Shown here: in pieces, positions 23,037 through 33,835 of the stretch
Layout of the letters: the number at the start of each line of letters is the position of its first letter
Numbering within the stretch: the stretch's first letter is position 1
DNA from: Gaiella sp.
GTDB taxonomy: Bacteria; Actinomycetota; Thermoleophilia; Gaiellales; Gaiellaceae
Length of the DNA stretch: 64,000 nt
Direction of reading: 5' to 3'
Assembly (NCBI GenBank): GCA_027493885.1
Contig: JAOSJZ010000001.1
Location: forward strand, 3,218,622-3,282,621
Notes under the pieces: model-generated
Seen by the model: the letters and a program-made list of their open reading frames with translations, nothing else
What the model was told of the DNA's origin: nothing
The model's database searches: none
Position numbers and translations under genes: made by a program

Positions 23037-26029
23037 CGCAAGGCCTCGGCGGGCTGGATCCGGGACGCCCGGATCGCCGGTGCGAGCGTGGCGAGCAACG
23101 CGACGGCGTACACGACCACGAAGATCAGGGCGAGGTCGCCCCACGGCACCACCATCTCGAGGTTCGACCAGCTCGGCGCCTTCCGCGAGTCCTGGATGAT
23201 GTTCCAGCCGAGGAGCAGCCCGAGTGCCGTGCCCACGACGATCGCCGTCAGCGCGACGAACGAGGACTCGAGCAGGAACACCGCCTGGATCATCGTGCGC
23301 CGGAACCCGATCGCCCGCATGACGCCGATCTGCTGGCGCCGCTCGACCACGGCGCGGGCGCTGATCACGCCGAGCGCGGCCACGCCGACGACGAGGCCGA
23401 GCGCCATGAAGCCCTGGATCAGCCGGTTGAACGTCCTGTTCGCGGCGATCGAGTCGTCGACCACCTTCCGGATCGACTCGGCCTCGAGCCCGTTCGAGAG
23501 GAACGCCGCCTCGAGCCGCGCAGCGGCCCGGTCCGGGTCGACCCCCGGCGCAACCGTGAAGTAGTGGATCGTCGGGTCGGTGCGCCCGGGGAACGCGGCG
23601 GAGAGCGTCGACTGCGAGGCGGAGATGCCGCTCATCTCGAAGGGGGCGGCGTCGGAGAGCACGCCGATGATCCGGAGCGTCGTCTTCTTGCCGCTCTGCT
23701 TGTCGAGCACCTCGATCGGAACGGGGTCGAACGGCTTCCCGTCGTCTGCATAGAAGCCCGTGACCTTGAACTCGGACGGCATCACCTCGAAGCCGAACTG
23801 GTCGCGGCGCTCTACGACGAGGCCGTCCACGACCGCGAGCCCGGGGTGCTCCTGCAGCGCCGCCCACACCTCCTGCGAATCCTCGTAGCCCCGTGCGAAG
23901 GCGCCCAGCTGGAAGTTCGTGTGGGAGAGGAACGAGCTGTCGAGCCCGCGGACGTGGTAGGCCTCGAACGGCCGTCCGGTGCCGAGCTGACGTGCATCGA
24001 CGGCGAGCACGGACTGGCTCGCGACCACGGGGTAGTCCGACGCCCGCTTCTCGAGGCGGTAGTCGAGCTCTGCGCGCAGGTCCGGGATCGCTGCGCGCGC
24101 GCCCGTCCCCGCGCGGATGTCGAACCCGCCGCCGAAGGCGTCGATGTTGTTGAAGGCCGCCTGGAAGGAGCCGGTCGAGGTGGAGCCCGTGACCAGCGTG
24201 AAGACGACGAGCGTGAACATGGCGAGCGTCGTGCCGGTACGGAACCGGCTCCGGAGCGGGTAGGCCATCGCCATCCGCAGGAGCGGCGCGAGCGCCTTGA
24301 CACGGCCGAGCAGAGCCATCGCCGCCCCGAGCAGGAGGTCGGCGTTGTAGACGATCACCCAGACCGCGCCGACGACGATCATCAGCCCGGACACGATCCA
24401 GGTCGAGAAGTTCATCGAAAGCTGCCCGAAGACCGACTCCCAGGCGCTCCACGGCAGCATCAGCAGGATGACGATCCCGAGCCCCGCGACGGTGTAGGCG
24501 ACCCGGTCAGGGATCCCGACCAGGCGTGCGAACGGGACGAGGCTGACGATCGCGAGCGACACGCCGAGCATCAGGGGCGTCGCCGCGGTACCCGCGGTGA
24601 CCATCAGCAGGGCCGCGACCGCGAGGCCGACGCCGCCGAGCACGACCCTGCGGCGCCGGCGCACGACCGGCGGCTCCGGCAGGTTCCTGATCGCCGTCGC
24701 GATCGTCATCGTGCTCACCCGCCACGCGGAGAACGCGACGACCACCAGGGTCAGCAGCACGCCGAGCCCGAACGCGACGAGGAGGCTCTGCCAGGTGAAC
24801 GCGAACTCGACCTGGAGGCCGGCGTCCTCGTCCTCGGCGCCGAACGCGCGGGCCATCAGGAAGACCATCCCGTAGGCCACCATCGCGCCGAGGATCGCCC
24901 CGACGGCCGCGGCCACGAGATCGTACGCCGCGCCCTCGAACGTGAACATCTCGGTCAGGTGCCCGCGTCGCGTTCCGATCGCGCGGGCGATGCCGAGCTC
25001 GCCGCGCCGCTCGGCGGCGAGCATCACGAAGATGAGGAAGATCAGGAGGATTCCCGCGGCGATCGAGAACGAGCCGAACGTCGTGAAGAACGCCATGAAG
25101 GCGCTGCCCGCCTCGTCCGCAAGCTCGATCGCGTCCTGCTTCAGCGTCTGCACCTCGAGCTCGTGTGCGGCCAGCGTCGGCTGGAGCTTCTGCTCGACCG
25201 CGTCGGACAGGGCGACGGCGCCGTCACCCGAGCCCTTGTTGGAGATCATCACGCCGAGCACGTCGTCGAAGCGGCCGTAGAGGATCTGTGCCTCGGCGAG
25301 GGGGAGGAGGACGGCCGCGTCGGCGGTGGCAGCTCCGTTGAACTGCACGACGTCTCGTACCTTCAGGTACGCGGGATTGCCCGCCGGGAAGGCGATGACC
25401 GTGTCGCCCGGCCGCGCGCCGAGCTCCTCGGCGGCGTCGCGGTTCAGGTACGCCTCGCCCGAGGGCAGGTCGGCGAGCGAGCGCTCCTCGCCGTCGGAGC
25501 CGACGATCGGCGAGAACCCGTCCATCTCGGCCGGATCGGCCGCGAACAGCATCGCGCTCGGCTCACCCTGGCTGGTCCGCGGAGCCTGGAGCGCCGTCGA
25601 GTCGACGATGACGTTGACGACGCCGTCGACCAGGTCCGGTCCGAGAGCCGACTCGATCTCCCCGGCGACCGTCGCCGGGAACCACCGGATGCCGCTCGCG
25701 TCGCCGAGCTCGCCGGGGATGTCGTCCACCGCGCCTTTCGCCGTCACCGCCTCGTCCGACTCGCCGAGCGCCGCCGTGGCGGTGGTGCGGATCGTGTGGC
25801 TCATCGTGTCGCCCGTGACGAGCGCCGCCGCCACGATCGTCGTGCCGAGCATCAGGCCGAGCACGATCAGACCGGTGCGGGCGCGCCGGCGGCCGAAGTT
25901 CCTCACGCCGAGCCGAACGAGCACGGGATTGCGGATCGCGAGCAGCGCGAGGATCCCGAACGCGACGCCCAGCCCCGCGGCGAGCACGACGAGCAGGGTG
26001 TCGAGCGGGATGCCGAACAGCTCGTTCAC
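23027..26029 (-). CDS. MacB/FtsX-type ABC transporter permease, double FtsX domain
   Basis: A 1000-aa membrane protein. Two FtsX modules each follow a large extracytoplasmic MacB-PCD-like domain. N-terminal helices are at about 12-32 and 52-75. FtsX 1 is near 310-430 ([20 protein letters not shown], then [17 protein letters not shown]). Further helices run about 465-570. FtsX 2 is near 870-1000 ([20 protein letters not shown]; ending [13 protein letters not shown]). These are mechanotransmission permeases that move lipids, lipoproteins or peptides. It forms an operon with the downstream-named ABM protein and ATPase upstream of it (ATGA overlap at 26026-26029). Confidence 0.9.
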   Translation of the reverse strand: MNELFGIPLDTLLVVLAAGLGVAFGILALLAIRNPVLVRLGVRNFGRRRARTGLIVLGLMLGTTIVAAALVTGDTMSHTIRTTATAALGESDEAVTAKGAVDDIPGELGDASGIRWFPATVAGEIESALGPDLVDGVVNVIVDSTALQAPRTSQGEPSAMLFAADPAEMDGFSPIVGSDGEERSLADLPSGEAYLNRDAAEELGARPGDTVIAFPAGNPAYLKVRDVVQFNGAATADAAVLLPLAEAQILYGRFDDVLGVMISNKGSGDGAVALSDAVEQKLQPTLAAHELEVQTLKQDAIELADEAGSAFMAFFTTFGSFSIAAGILLIFLIFVMLAAERRGELGIARAIGTRRGHLTEMFTFEGAAYDLVAAAVGAILGAMVAYGMVFLMARAFGAEDEDAGLQVEFAFTWQSLLVAFGLGVLLTLVVVAFSAWRVSTMTIATAIRNLPEPPVVRRRRRVVLGGVGLAVAALLMVTAGTAATPLMLGVSLAIVSLVPFARLVGIPDRVAYTVAGLGIVILLMLPWSAWESVFGQLSMNFSTWIVSGLMIVVGAVWVIVYNADLLLGAAMALLGRVKALAPLLRMAMAYPLRSRFRTGTTLAMFTLVVFTLVTGSTSTGSFQAAFNNIDAFGGGFDIRAGTGARAAIPDLRAELDYRLEKRASDYPVVASQSVLAVDARQLGTGRPFEAYHVRGLDSSFLSHTNFQLGAFARGYEDSQEVWAALQEHPGLAVVDGLVVERRDQFGFEVMPSEFKVTGFYADDGKPFDPVPIEVLDKQSGKKTTLRIIGVLSDAAPFEMSGISASQSTLSAAFPGRTDPTIHYFTVAPGVDPDRAAARLEAAFLSNGLEAESIRKVVDDSIAANRTFNRLIQGFMALGLVVGVAALGVISARAVVERRQQIGVMRAIGFRRTMIQAVFLLESSFVALTAIVVGTALGLLLGWNIIQDSRKAPSWSNLEMVVPWGDLALIFVVVYAVALLATLAPAIRASRIQPAEALRYE

Positions 26030-26340
26030 GTCTCGACGGTCACCCTCGGCATCTCCGCGTAGGCGACCCGGTAGTGCTCACGCCCCGGGGGCGCGCGGTA
26101 GAGGGTCACGAACTCCTCGACGGCGCTCGCCGCCGGGCCGGCGCTCGCCTCCACGGCCTCCTCGCTCTCCCAGAAGCTGACGATCATGCCCTTGCCCTCG
26201 GGCGTCACCAGCACGGCGACGCCCTCGTAGCCGGGCATCTCGCGGACGCGGGGGAGGATCTCCGTCTCGAACCGCCGCAGCACGTCCTCCACCTCCACGC
26301 GCAGCGTGTCGATCTCAAGCAGCGTGACCCGCGAGTACAT
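26026..26340 (-). CDS. Antibiotic-biosynthesis-monooxygenase-like (dimeric alpha/beta barrel) protein
   Basis: A 104-aa protein with the ABM/dimeric ferredoxin-like fold: [52 protein letters not shown]. It is encoded between the ATPase (26-bp overlap) and the permease (4-bp overlap), so it is co-translated with the exporter. Known ABM proteins are small monooxygenases or heme/quinone-handling enzymes. In an exporter operon it could act on the exported compound; that is speculation. Confidence 0.65.
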   Translation of the reverse strand: MYSRVTLLEIDTLRVEVEDVLRRFETEILPRVREMPGYEGVAVLVTPEGKGMIVSFWESEEAVEASAGPAASAVEEFVTLYRAPPGREHYRVAYAEMPRVTVET

Positions 26341-27043
26341 GCGGCACCTCCAGCTGGAGCTCCTCGACGACGACGCCGTCGAGCATGCGGATGATCCGGT
26401 CGGTCTTGCGCCCCACGGAGATGTCGTGGGTGACGATCAGGAAGCTCAGCCCCCGCGAGAGGTTGAGCTCGCGCATGAGGGACACGATCTCCTGCGCGTT
26501 CTCGGAGTCGAGATCGCCGGTCGGCTCGTCCGCCCAGACGATCGCGGGGTCGTTGACGAGCGACCGCGCGATGGTGACGCGCTGCCGCTCCCCGCCGGAG
26601 AGCGCGTCCGGGACGTGTTCCGCCCGGTCGGCCAGCCCGACCAGATCGAGGGCCTCGAGCGCCTTGCCTCGCGCAACTCGCGCGTTGACGCGGGCGACCA
26701 GTAGCGGCAGCTCGACGTTCTCGACCGCGCTCAGCACCGGCATCAGGTTGTAGAACTGGAAGACGAACCCCATGTGCCGCGCGCGGTAGTCGGTGCGCTC
26801 GCGGTCGGACATCTGGCCGAGCGACGTCCCCTCGATCACGACGTCTCCGTCGTCGATGGCGTCCAGGCCCGAGAGGCAGTTGAGCAGGGTCGTCTTGCCG
26901 CACCCGCTCGGCCCCATGATCGCCGCCATCTCACCGCGCACGAGGGTCAGGTCGACGCCCCGCAGCGCCTCGACGCGCACCGCCCCCGTGTCGTACGTCT
27001 TCACGATCGACCGTGCCTCGACGATCGGCGTGCTCGTGACCAT
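26315..27043 (-). CDS. ABC transporter ATPase, MacB/LolD type
   Basis: About 242 aa. Walker A is GPSGCGKT ([20 protein letters not shown]), the Q-loop is in [20 protein letters not shown], the signature is LSGGERQRV, Walker B is [14 protein letters not shown], and the H-loop is LIVTHD. The DLDS and [16 protein letters not shown] features mark the MacB/LolD/FtsE group that pairs with FtsX permeases, matching the 1000-aa permease in the same operon. The start is set at 27043 ([11 protein letters not shown]) because GGGAGG lies just upstream; an in-frame start 21 codons earlier has none. First gene of the operon. Confidence 0.92.
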   Translation of the reverse strand: MVTSTPIVEARSIVKTYDTGAVRVEALRGVDLTLVRGEMAAIMGPSGCGKTTLLNCLSGLDAIDDGDVVIEGTSLGQMSDRERTDYRARHMGFVFQFYNLMPVLSAVENVELPLLVARVNARVARGKALEALDLVGLADRAEHVPDALSGGERQRVTIARSLVNDPAIVWADEPTGDLDSENAQEIVSLMRELNLSRGLSFLIVTHDISVGRKTDRIIRMLDGVVVEELQLEVPHVLAGHAA

Positions 27044-27090
27044 GGCGGTCCTCCCGGGCTCGTGTCGTGTCCCTACGACGGTCCGGGATC

Positions 27091-27116
27091 GCCCGCGCCG
27101 GTTCATCGGCGCGGGC
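27091..27116 (-). terminator. Hairpin downstream of citrate synthase
   Basis: GCCCGCGCCG (27091-27100) and CGGCGCGGGC (27107-27116), 10-bp arms with a 6-nt loop, lie 57 nt after the gltA stop and before the exporter ATPase start. No U-tract. Confidence 0.5.
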
Positions 27117-27172
27117 GCTGATTCTGCGTGTGGGGAACTACCGAACGCCTGCGGCCGTGATCACCCCACGGC

Positions 27173-28459
<1,287 letters not shown>

Positions 28460-28545
28460 CGCTTGTCCCTTCCTCGATTTCCGTCCCGGGATCGTCTCAG
28501 ATCCGCCGCGCGCCCGGCATCAGTGAAGATCCGTAGGGTTGCCCG

Positions 28546-29394
28546 ATGCGCCGACTGCCCGCCGAGGCGATCCCACGGGTCCCCGAGCCGCTCCGCAAGA
28601 TCGCGCGTACCGCCGTCTGGCGTTTCGGCCGTGTCACCGCGCGATGGCGACCGCTGCCCGGGTTCCTCGTGATCGGCGCGCAGAAGGCGGGCACGACCGC
28701 GCTCTACGCCTACCTCCGCTGGCACCCGGAGATCACCGGGCCCTCCTGGAAGGAGGTGAGCTTCTTCGACCGCCACTGGTGGCGCGGCGAGGCGTGGTAC
28801 CGGGGGCAGTTCCCGCTGCGGGCGGGGGAGAGGCTCGTCGGCGAGGCGAGCCCGAGCTACCTCTTCCACCCGCTCGCGCCTGCGCGCGCGCGGTCGCTCC
28901 TGCCCGACGTGAGGCTCGTCGCGCTCCTGCGCAACCCCGTCGATCGCGCCTACTCGCACTATCAGCACGAGGTTGCCCTCGGCCGCGAGCCGCTCTCGTT
29001 CGAGGCTGCGCTCGCCGCCGAGGAGGAGCGGACGCGCGGTGAGGTCGAGCGGCTCGTCGCCGACCCACGGGCTTTCAGCCGGGCGTGGTGGGACCACACG
29101 TACGTCGCCCGTGGCCGCTACGCCGAGCAGCTCGAGCGCTGGCTGGCCGTCTTCCCGCGCGAGCAGCTGCTCGTCGTCGCGACCGAGGAGCTGGGGGAGA
29201 GGCCGGCCGAGACGTACGCGTCGATCTTGCGCTTTCTCGGCGCGGCGCCGTACGAGCTCGCCGAGTACCCGCGCGTCTTCGACCGCGACTACGCGCCGAT
29301 GCGGCCGGAGACCCGCGCGATGTTGGAGGCGACGTTCGCGGAATCGAATCGCAGGCTGCAGGAGATCGGGGTCTGGCACCCGCAGGGTGCCTGA
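28546..29394 (+). CDS. PAPS-dependent sulfotransferase
   Basis: A 282-aa sulfotransferase (Sulfotransfer_1/3 type) that moves sulfate from PAPS to a hydroxyl or amine acceptor. The 5'-phosphosulfate-binding loop is FLVIGAQKAGTTALYAYLRW near residue 40. The 3'-phosphate site is VRLVALLRNPVDRAYSHYQH. C-terminal segments YAEQLERWLAVFPREQLLVV and FLGAAPYELAEYPRVF are typical of heparan/lipid-type bacterial sulfotransferases. The last residues and the TGA fall inside a family-B REP repeat (29368-29398), so the C-terminus has probably been altered by the repeat. The acceptor is unknown. Confidence 0.9.
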   Translation: MRRLPAEAIPRVPEPLRKIARTAVWRFGRVTARWRPLPGFLVIGAQKAGTTALYAYLRWHPEITGPSWKEVSFFDRHWWRGEAWYRGQFPLRAGERLVGEASPSYLFHPLAPARARSLLPDVRLVALLRNPVDRAYSHYQHEVALGREPLSFEAALAAEEERTRGEVERLVADPRAFSRAWWDHTYVARGRYAEQLERWLAVFPREQLLVVATEELGERPAETYASILRFLGAAPYELAEYPRVFDRDYAPMRPETRAMLEATFAESNRRLQEIGVWHPQGA

Positions 29395-29438
29395 CCCCAG
29401 CGGCGCACCGGGGTCAGGCACCTGCGGTGCCAGACCCC
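29368..29438. repeat. REP family B, inverted pair between convergent genes
   Basis: Copy B1 (29368-29398) has arms GGGGTCTGGCACC and GGTGCCTGACCCC. Copy B2 (29410-29438) has arms GGGGTCAGGCACC and GGTGCCAGACCCC and is the same element inverted. Each is a near-perfect palindrome with one mismatch. B1 contains the stop codon of the sulfotransferase and B2 contains the stop codon of acetoacetyl-CoA synthetase. It probably also acts as a bidirectional hairpin terminator. Confidence 0.8.
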
Positions 29439-31408
29439 TGCCACTCCGCCGCGAGTGCCTCGAAGGGCCGCAGCGCGTCCGGGTCGGCGAGCGAGTCTCG
29501 GCTCAGCGCGCGGTCGGCGGGCTCGCCCGCGAGGATCCGCTTCACGGGGACCTCGAGCACCTTCCCCGACAGCGTCCGCGGCACGGCGGGCACCGCGCGC
29601 ACCTCGTCGGGCACGTGCCGCGGCGAGCAGTCTTCCCGGATCCGCACGCGGATCCTGGCGACGAGCTCGTCGTCGAGGGCGGTACCGGGACGCAGCACGA
29701 CGAAGAGGGGCATGTAGCCCTGCGTCCCCTCGCGCGGCAGGTCGACGACCAGCGCGTCGACGATCTCGTCCAGCGACAGCACGGCCCGGTAGATCTCGGC
29801 CGTTCCCATGCGGATGCCGCCGCGGTTGATCGTCGCGTCGGAGCGGCCGGTGATGATCGCCGTGCCGCGGTCCGTGATCTCGATCCAGTCGCCGTGGCGC
29901 CACACGCCCGGGAACGTGTCGAAGTAGCTCGCCCGGTACCGGGAGCCGTCGTCGTCGCCCCAGAAGCGGACCGGCATCGAGGGCATCGGCTCGGTGATCA
30001 CGAGCTCGCCGACCTCGCCGACGACCGACACGCCGTCGGGGGCCCATGCCTCCACCCTGGCGCCGAGCGCCCGCGCCTGGAGCTCACCCCGGTAGACGGG
30101 GACGGTGGGCACCCCGCCGACGAAGGCCGTGCACAGGTCGGTGCCGCCCGAGGTCGAGAACAGCCAGACGTCCGGGCCGAGCTCTCGGTAGACCCAGTCG
30201 AAGCCCTCGGGCGAGAGCGGCGAGCCCGTCGAGCCGATCGCGGCGAGCCGCGAGAGGTCGCGACCTCGGCGGGGCGAGATCCCGTCCTTCATGCACGCGG
30301 CGACGTAGCTCGCGGACGTGCCGAAGCACGTGATGCCGGCCTCCTCGGCGAGGTCCCAGAGCGTCCCGAGCCCGGGGTGGCCGGGGTTGCCGTCGTAGAG
30401 CACGATCGACCCTTCGGTGAGGAGGCCTCCGTTGAGGAAGTTCCACATCATCCAGCCGGTCGTCGTGAACCAGAACAGCCGGTCCTCGGCCTGTGCATCG
30501 ACGTGCAGGTGGAGCTTCTTCAGGAGCTCCAGCAGGATCCCTCCGTGCCCGTGCACGATCGCCTTCGGCAGCCCGGTCGTGCCCGAGCTGTAGAGGACCC
30601 AAAGCGGGTGGTCGAACGGAAGCTGGGCGAACGAGAGCGGCTCGTCGCCGGCCTCGGCGACGAAGTCCGCCCAGCTCGTCGCGCGGTCGAGGCCGTCGAG
30701 CCGAGGGTCGGGGTCGAGGTAGCCGAGCACGATCGTCCGCTCGAGCGTCGGCATCGCTCGCTGGAGCGAGCGGACGACGTCGAGCCGATCGTGGTCACGG
30801 CCCCCGTACCGGTACCCGTCGATCGTGAGCAGCAGGCGCGGCTCGATCTGCGCGAAGCGGTCGACGACGCTGCGCACCCCGAAATCCGGCGAGCAGCTCG
30901 ACCAGGTCGCCCCGATGCTCGCGCACGCGTGAAACGCAACAGTCGCCTCGAGGATGTTGGGGAGATAGGCGACGACCCGGTCGCCCGGCACGATGCCCGC
31001 TGCGCGGAGTGCCGCGGCGCACCGCCGCGTCGCCTCCGACAGCTCACCCCAGCTCGTCTCGGTGAGCGGCCTGAGCTCCGACGCGTGCCTGAGCGCGACA
31101 CGAGACGGATCGCGCCGGCGGAACACGTGCTCGGCGTAGTTGAGCCGTGTTCCCGGGAACCACTGCGCCCCCGGCATCGACCGCGAGCCGAGCACGCGCT
31201 CGAACGGCTCGGAGGCCTGGACGTCGAAGAAGTCCCAGAGCGAGGCCCAGAACGCCTCGAGCTCTGTCGTCGACCACTCCCAGAGCTCCTCGTAGGCGCC
31301 CGTCTCGAGGCCGCGGGTCTCGGCCAGCCAGCGGGCGTACCGCGTGATCGTCGCCCGCTCGATGCGCGCGGCGTCCGGCTGCCAGAGGATCGGCGGGACG
31401 GGCTTCAC
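29414..31408 (-). CDS. Acetoacetyl-CoA synthetase
   Basis: Acyl-adenylate-forming ligase, 664 aa, activating acetoacetate to acetoacetyl-CoA with ATP. An N-terminal acetyl-CoA-synthetase-type domain (LWEWSTTELEAFWASLWDFF) is followed by the AMP-binding P-loop YSSGTTGLPKAIVHGHGGIL. A5/A7-type motifs are FSTSGGTDLCTAFVGG and YFDTFPGVWRHGDWIEI. A10-like RTLSGKVLEVPVKRIL carries the catalytic Lys. The WFTTTGWMMWNFLNGGL and SSCSPDFG segments are characteristic of acetoacetate-CoA ligases rather than Acs. The C-terminal GSGTAGA and stop lie within REP copy B2. Fits ketone-body or PHB-type carbon metabolism with the thiolase at 40.6 kb. Confidence 0.92.
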   Translation of the reverse strand: MKPVPPILWQPDAARIERATITRYARWLAETRGLETGAYEELWEWSTTELEAFWASLWDFFDVQASEPFERVLGSRSMPGAQWFPGTRLNYAEHVFRRRDPSRVALRHASELRPLTETSWGELSEATRRCAAALRAAGIVPGDRVVAYLPNILEATVAFHACASIGATWSSCSPDFGVRSVVDRFAQIEPRLLLTIDGYRYGGRDHDRLDVVRSLQRAMPTLERTIVLGYLDPDPRLDGLDRATSWADFVAEAGDEPLSFAQLPFDHPLWVLYSSGTTGLPKAIVHGHGGILLELLKKLHLHVDAQAEDRLFWFTTTGWMMWNFLNGGLLTEGSIVLYDGNPGHPGLGTLWDLAEEAGITCFGTSASYVAACMKDGISPRRGRDLSRLAAIGSTGSPLSPEGFDWVYRELGPDVWLFSTSGGTDLCTAFVGGVPTVPVYRGELQARALGARVEAWAPDGVSVVGEVGELVITEPMPSMPVRFWGDDDGSRYRASYFDTFPGVWRHGDWIEITDRGTAIITGRSDATINRGGIRMGTAEIYRAVLSLDEIVDALVVDLPREGTQGYMPLFVVLRPGTALDDELVARIRVRIREDCSPRHVPDEVRAVPAVPRTLSGKVLEVPVKRILAGEPADRALSRDSLADPDALRPFEALAAEWQGSGTAGA

Positions 31409-31486
31409 GCGGCGGAGCGTACGCGCGAACGTCGACGAGCAGCGCCGGTCACCGCCTGCTCGTCGCCGAGTCGGACGAGAGTTGGG

Positions 31487-31514
31487 TGCGGGTGCGCCCG
31501 GAGGCGCACCCGCA
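31487..31514 (-). terminator. Hairpin downstream of the cold-shock gene
   Basis: TGCGGGTGCGCC (31487-31498), loop CGGA, GGCGCACCCGCA (31503-31514); 12-bp perfect arms lying 8 nt after the csp stop on the minus strand. Confidence 0.65.
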
Positions 31515-31522
31515 GCAAGCGC

Positions 31523-31729
31523 TCAGCCGGCGAGGACGACGTTCGTCGCCTGCGGGCCCTTCTGACCCTGCTCGGCCACGAACTCGACCTTCGCGCCTTC
31601 GGGAAGGGACTTGAAGCCCTCGCCCATGATGCCGCTGAAGTGGACGAAGAGGTCCTTGCCGCCGTCGTCAGGGGTGATGAACCCGTACCCCTTGGCGTCG
31701 TCGAACCACTTCACGGTTCCGGTTGCCAT
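31523..31729 (-). CDS. csp: Cold-shock protein (CspA family)
   Basis: A 68-aa single cold-shock domain, an RNA chaperone that melts mRNA secondary structure. RNP1 is KGYGFITP and RNP2 is LFVHFS, in the order [18 protein letters not shown] then [14 protein letters not shown]. The start at 31729 is chosen because AGGAGG lies 11 nt upstream, and MATGTVKWF is the canonical N-terminus; an in-frame GTG four codons earlier abuts the Shine-Dalgarno. Followed by a strong hairpin terminator, so probably monocistronic. Confidence 0.95.
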   Translation of the reverse strand: MATGTVKWFDDAKGYGFITPDDGGKDLFVHFSGIMGEGFKSLPEGAKVEFVAEQGQKGPQATNVVLAG

Positions 31730-31830
31730 TCGCTTGAACACCTCCTTGCCATTTGACTCACGAACGGGCAGGAAGGTGCAGGGACAAGCACGACCGGACC
31801 ACGCTCTGGTTGAACGCCCCGGAAGGTAGC

Positions 31831-31858
31831 AGCCGGGGCCCGCTGGCGGGCCCCGGCT
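31831..31858 (-). terminator. Strong hairpin terminator after the sigma-factor gene
   Basis: AGCCGGGGCCCGC (31831-31843), loop TG, GCGGGCCCCGGCT (31846-31858); 13-bp perfect arms, 12 nt after the sigma stop. Confidence 0.7.
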
Positions 31859-31870
31859 TAACCGAATTCA

Positions 31871-32948
31871 CTACGCGGACTCGGCGAGGTCGCGGCGGCT
31901 TCGCAGAGGCCGCGCGTCGTGGTCGAGGGCGTGCTGGAGGCGGGTCAGCGCCGACTTCTCGAGCTGGCGCACCCGCTCGCGGGTGAGCTCGAGCACGCGA
32001 CCGATCTCCTCGAGCGTCAGGCTCTCCTGGCCGTCGAAGCCGAACCGCAGCTCGAGCACGCGCCGCTCCCCGCTCGGGCAGGCCCGAGAGGGCCGAGCGC
32101 ACGCGCTCGCGCTGGAACGACTCGTCCGCCTCCTCGACCGGGTCGGCCGCCGTGCGGTCGGCGAACAGGTCGCCGAGCTCGCCGTCGCCGTCCGAGCCGA
32201 CCGCCTGGTTCAGCGACACCGACGCCTCGACCGCGTCGAGTGCTTCCTCGACGTGGTGCAGCTTGAGGCCCGTCGCCTTCGCGAGCTCCTCCGTCGTCGG
32301 CTGCCGGCCGAGACTCACCTCGAGGCGCTGGCGGGCGCGGTTCAGCTTCTGCTGCCGCTCCTGCACGTGCACCGGGACGCGGATCGTGGCCGACTGGTTC
32401 GCGACCGAGCGCTGGCACGCCTGGCGGATCCACCAGGTGGCGTACGTCGAGAACTTGAACCCCTTGCGGTAGTCGAACTTCTCGACCGCGCGGTTCAAGC
32501 CGATGACGCCGTCCTGGATCAGGTCGAGGAACGGCACGCCGTGACCCCGGTAGCGCTTGGCGATCGAGACGACGAGGCGCAGGTTCGAGTTGATCATCCG
32601 CTCCTTCGCGGCCATGTCGCCGCGCTCGACACGCTTTGCGAGCGCGATCTCGTCCGCGGCGGTGAGCAGCTGGTAGCGGCCGATCTCGGACAGGAACATC
32701 CCGAGCGAGTCGGTCGTGACCGGGCCGCTGCCGGGCGAGAGGTCGAGCTCGAAGTCCTCTTCCTCCTCCGCGGCGGGCAGCTGGACGCCACGCTCGCTCA
32801 GGAGCGTCTTGAACGCGGTGAGAGCCTCCTCGTCGAGCTCGTGCTCGAGCACGAGCGCGTCGAGCTCGGCGGTCTCGACCTTGCCGCGCTCCTCCGCCTC
32901 GGCGGCGAACGCGTCCAGTGCGGGAATCTCGATGATGCTGGTCTCCAA
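31871..32948 (-). CDS. RNA polymerase sigma factor, RpoD/SigA type, with one-base frameshift
   Basis: Principal-type sigma-70 factor of about 358 aa. It has region 1.2 ([20 protein letters not shown]), region 2 ([55 protein letters not shown]), region 3 ([20 protein letters not shown]) and region 4. Region 4 ([20 protein letters not shown], then [20 protein letters not shown]) lies in another frame: one base must be removed at the C4 run 32068-32071. Because such a sigma is normally essential and region 4 is perfectly conserved, the shift is most likely a sequencing error. TTG at 32948 (GAGGA upstream) gives [14 protein letters not shown]; the frame is open further up but without family similarity. 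Confidence 0.88.
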
Positions 32949-33186
32949 GTGTCCTCGTTTCGCTTTCGTGCGCGCGGCGCCGATGGGCCCGCGCGGTGTG
33001 GTGTGTGTCGTGAGGTAGGCGCCGCAGCAGTGCTCCGCCTTCGCGGCGCGGCGTAACTCCTGCAAGTGTGAACGGTCGAGCCGCCCGTGTCATTCCCTGG
33101 GCGCGATTCCGAACGAATCCTTTACGTTTGGCCTGCTAATGCGCGGCCGCGCCGCGCATATGGAAACGGACGGCCGCTTCGCGGAG

Positions 33187-33205
33187 GAGGCCGCTTCGCG
33201 GCCTC
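33187..33205 (-). terminator. Hairpin downstream of yqgE
   Basis: GAGGCCGC (33187-33194), loop TTC, GCGGCCTC (33198-33205), 29 nt past the yqgE stop. The rest of the gap up to the sigma start (32949-33186) shows only GC-rich sequence. Confidence 0.5.
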
Positions 33206-33233
33206 GCGGCGCCTGGCACGGCCGGCGGCCCGC

Positions 33234-33780
33234 TCAATTGACCCGCGGATCCTCGGGGAGCAGCGCCAGGATCGCGAGTGGGCCGCCCTGGCGGCGAAGC
33301 ACGTCGCTCCAGAGGTGGTCCGGCGTCGACGTGAACACGTCGGTGCCCCGGGCCGGGACGACGATCCAGGCACCTTCGGACAGCTCGGTCTCGAGCTGTC
33401 CCGGCCCCCCAGCCCGCGTAGCCTGCGAAGACGCGGACGCCGCGCAACTCCCCGAGCCCGGCGACGTCCTCGATCTCTCCCGGCAGAAAGCCGACGCTGT
33501 CCACGACGACCACCTCCGCCTGCTCGACGTCGGCGAAGTCGGCGAGGACGACGACCGCCTGCGGCTGGACGGGCCCGCCGAGGTAGACCGGCTCGTCCGG
33601 CCCCGTGAGGGCGGCGACGGGAGGGACAGCGTCGTCGACGAGCGTGCTCGAGACGCGGTTCAGGACGACTCCCATGGCGCCCTCGTCGCCGTGCTCGCCG
33701 AGCAGCACGACGGTGCGGCGGAAGTTCGGATCGACGAGCGCAGGCCCGGCGACCAGGAGGTGTCCGCGAAGCGAGCGCAC
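33234..33780 (-). CDS. UPF0301/YqgE (AlgH) family protein, with one-base frameshift
   Basis: About 181 aa after repair. The first part reads RSLRGHLLVAGPALVDPNFR, RTVVLLGEHGDEGAMGVVLN and VYLGGPVQPQAVVVL, all hallmarks of the DUF179/YqgE family of unknown biochemical role. After FAGYAGWG the frame is lost at a run of six C on the plus strand (33405-33410). Removing one base restores GQLETELSEGAWIVVPA, TDVF and an ending ALLPEDPRVN with TGA at 33234-33236. GTG at 33780 is the likely start, being the nearest start codon before RSLRGHLL. Confidence 0.82.
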
Positions 33781-33789
33781 GACGCCATT

Positions 33790-33823
33790 CTCGCCCGCCC
33801 GGGAGGGTTCCCGGGCGGGCGAG
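33790..33823 (-). terminator. Long hairpin terminator after the Ig-like gene
   Basis: CTCGCCCGCCCGGGA (33790-33804), loop GGGT, TCCCGGGCGGGCGAG (33809-33823); 15-bp perfect arms immediately downstream of the Ig-like gene stop at 33836. Confidence 0.75.
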
Positions 33824-33835
33824 GCGTCCGACGGG

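Noticed and set aside
21872-26062. Very long plus-strand open frame (about 1396 codons) over the FtsX permease
   Set aside because: It lies antisense to the 1000-aa permease and has shadow composition. Only its first few dozen codons around 21962 belong to a real gene (the LLM oxidoreductase).
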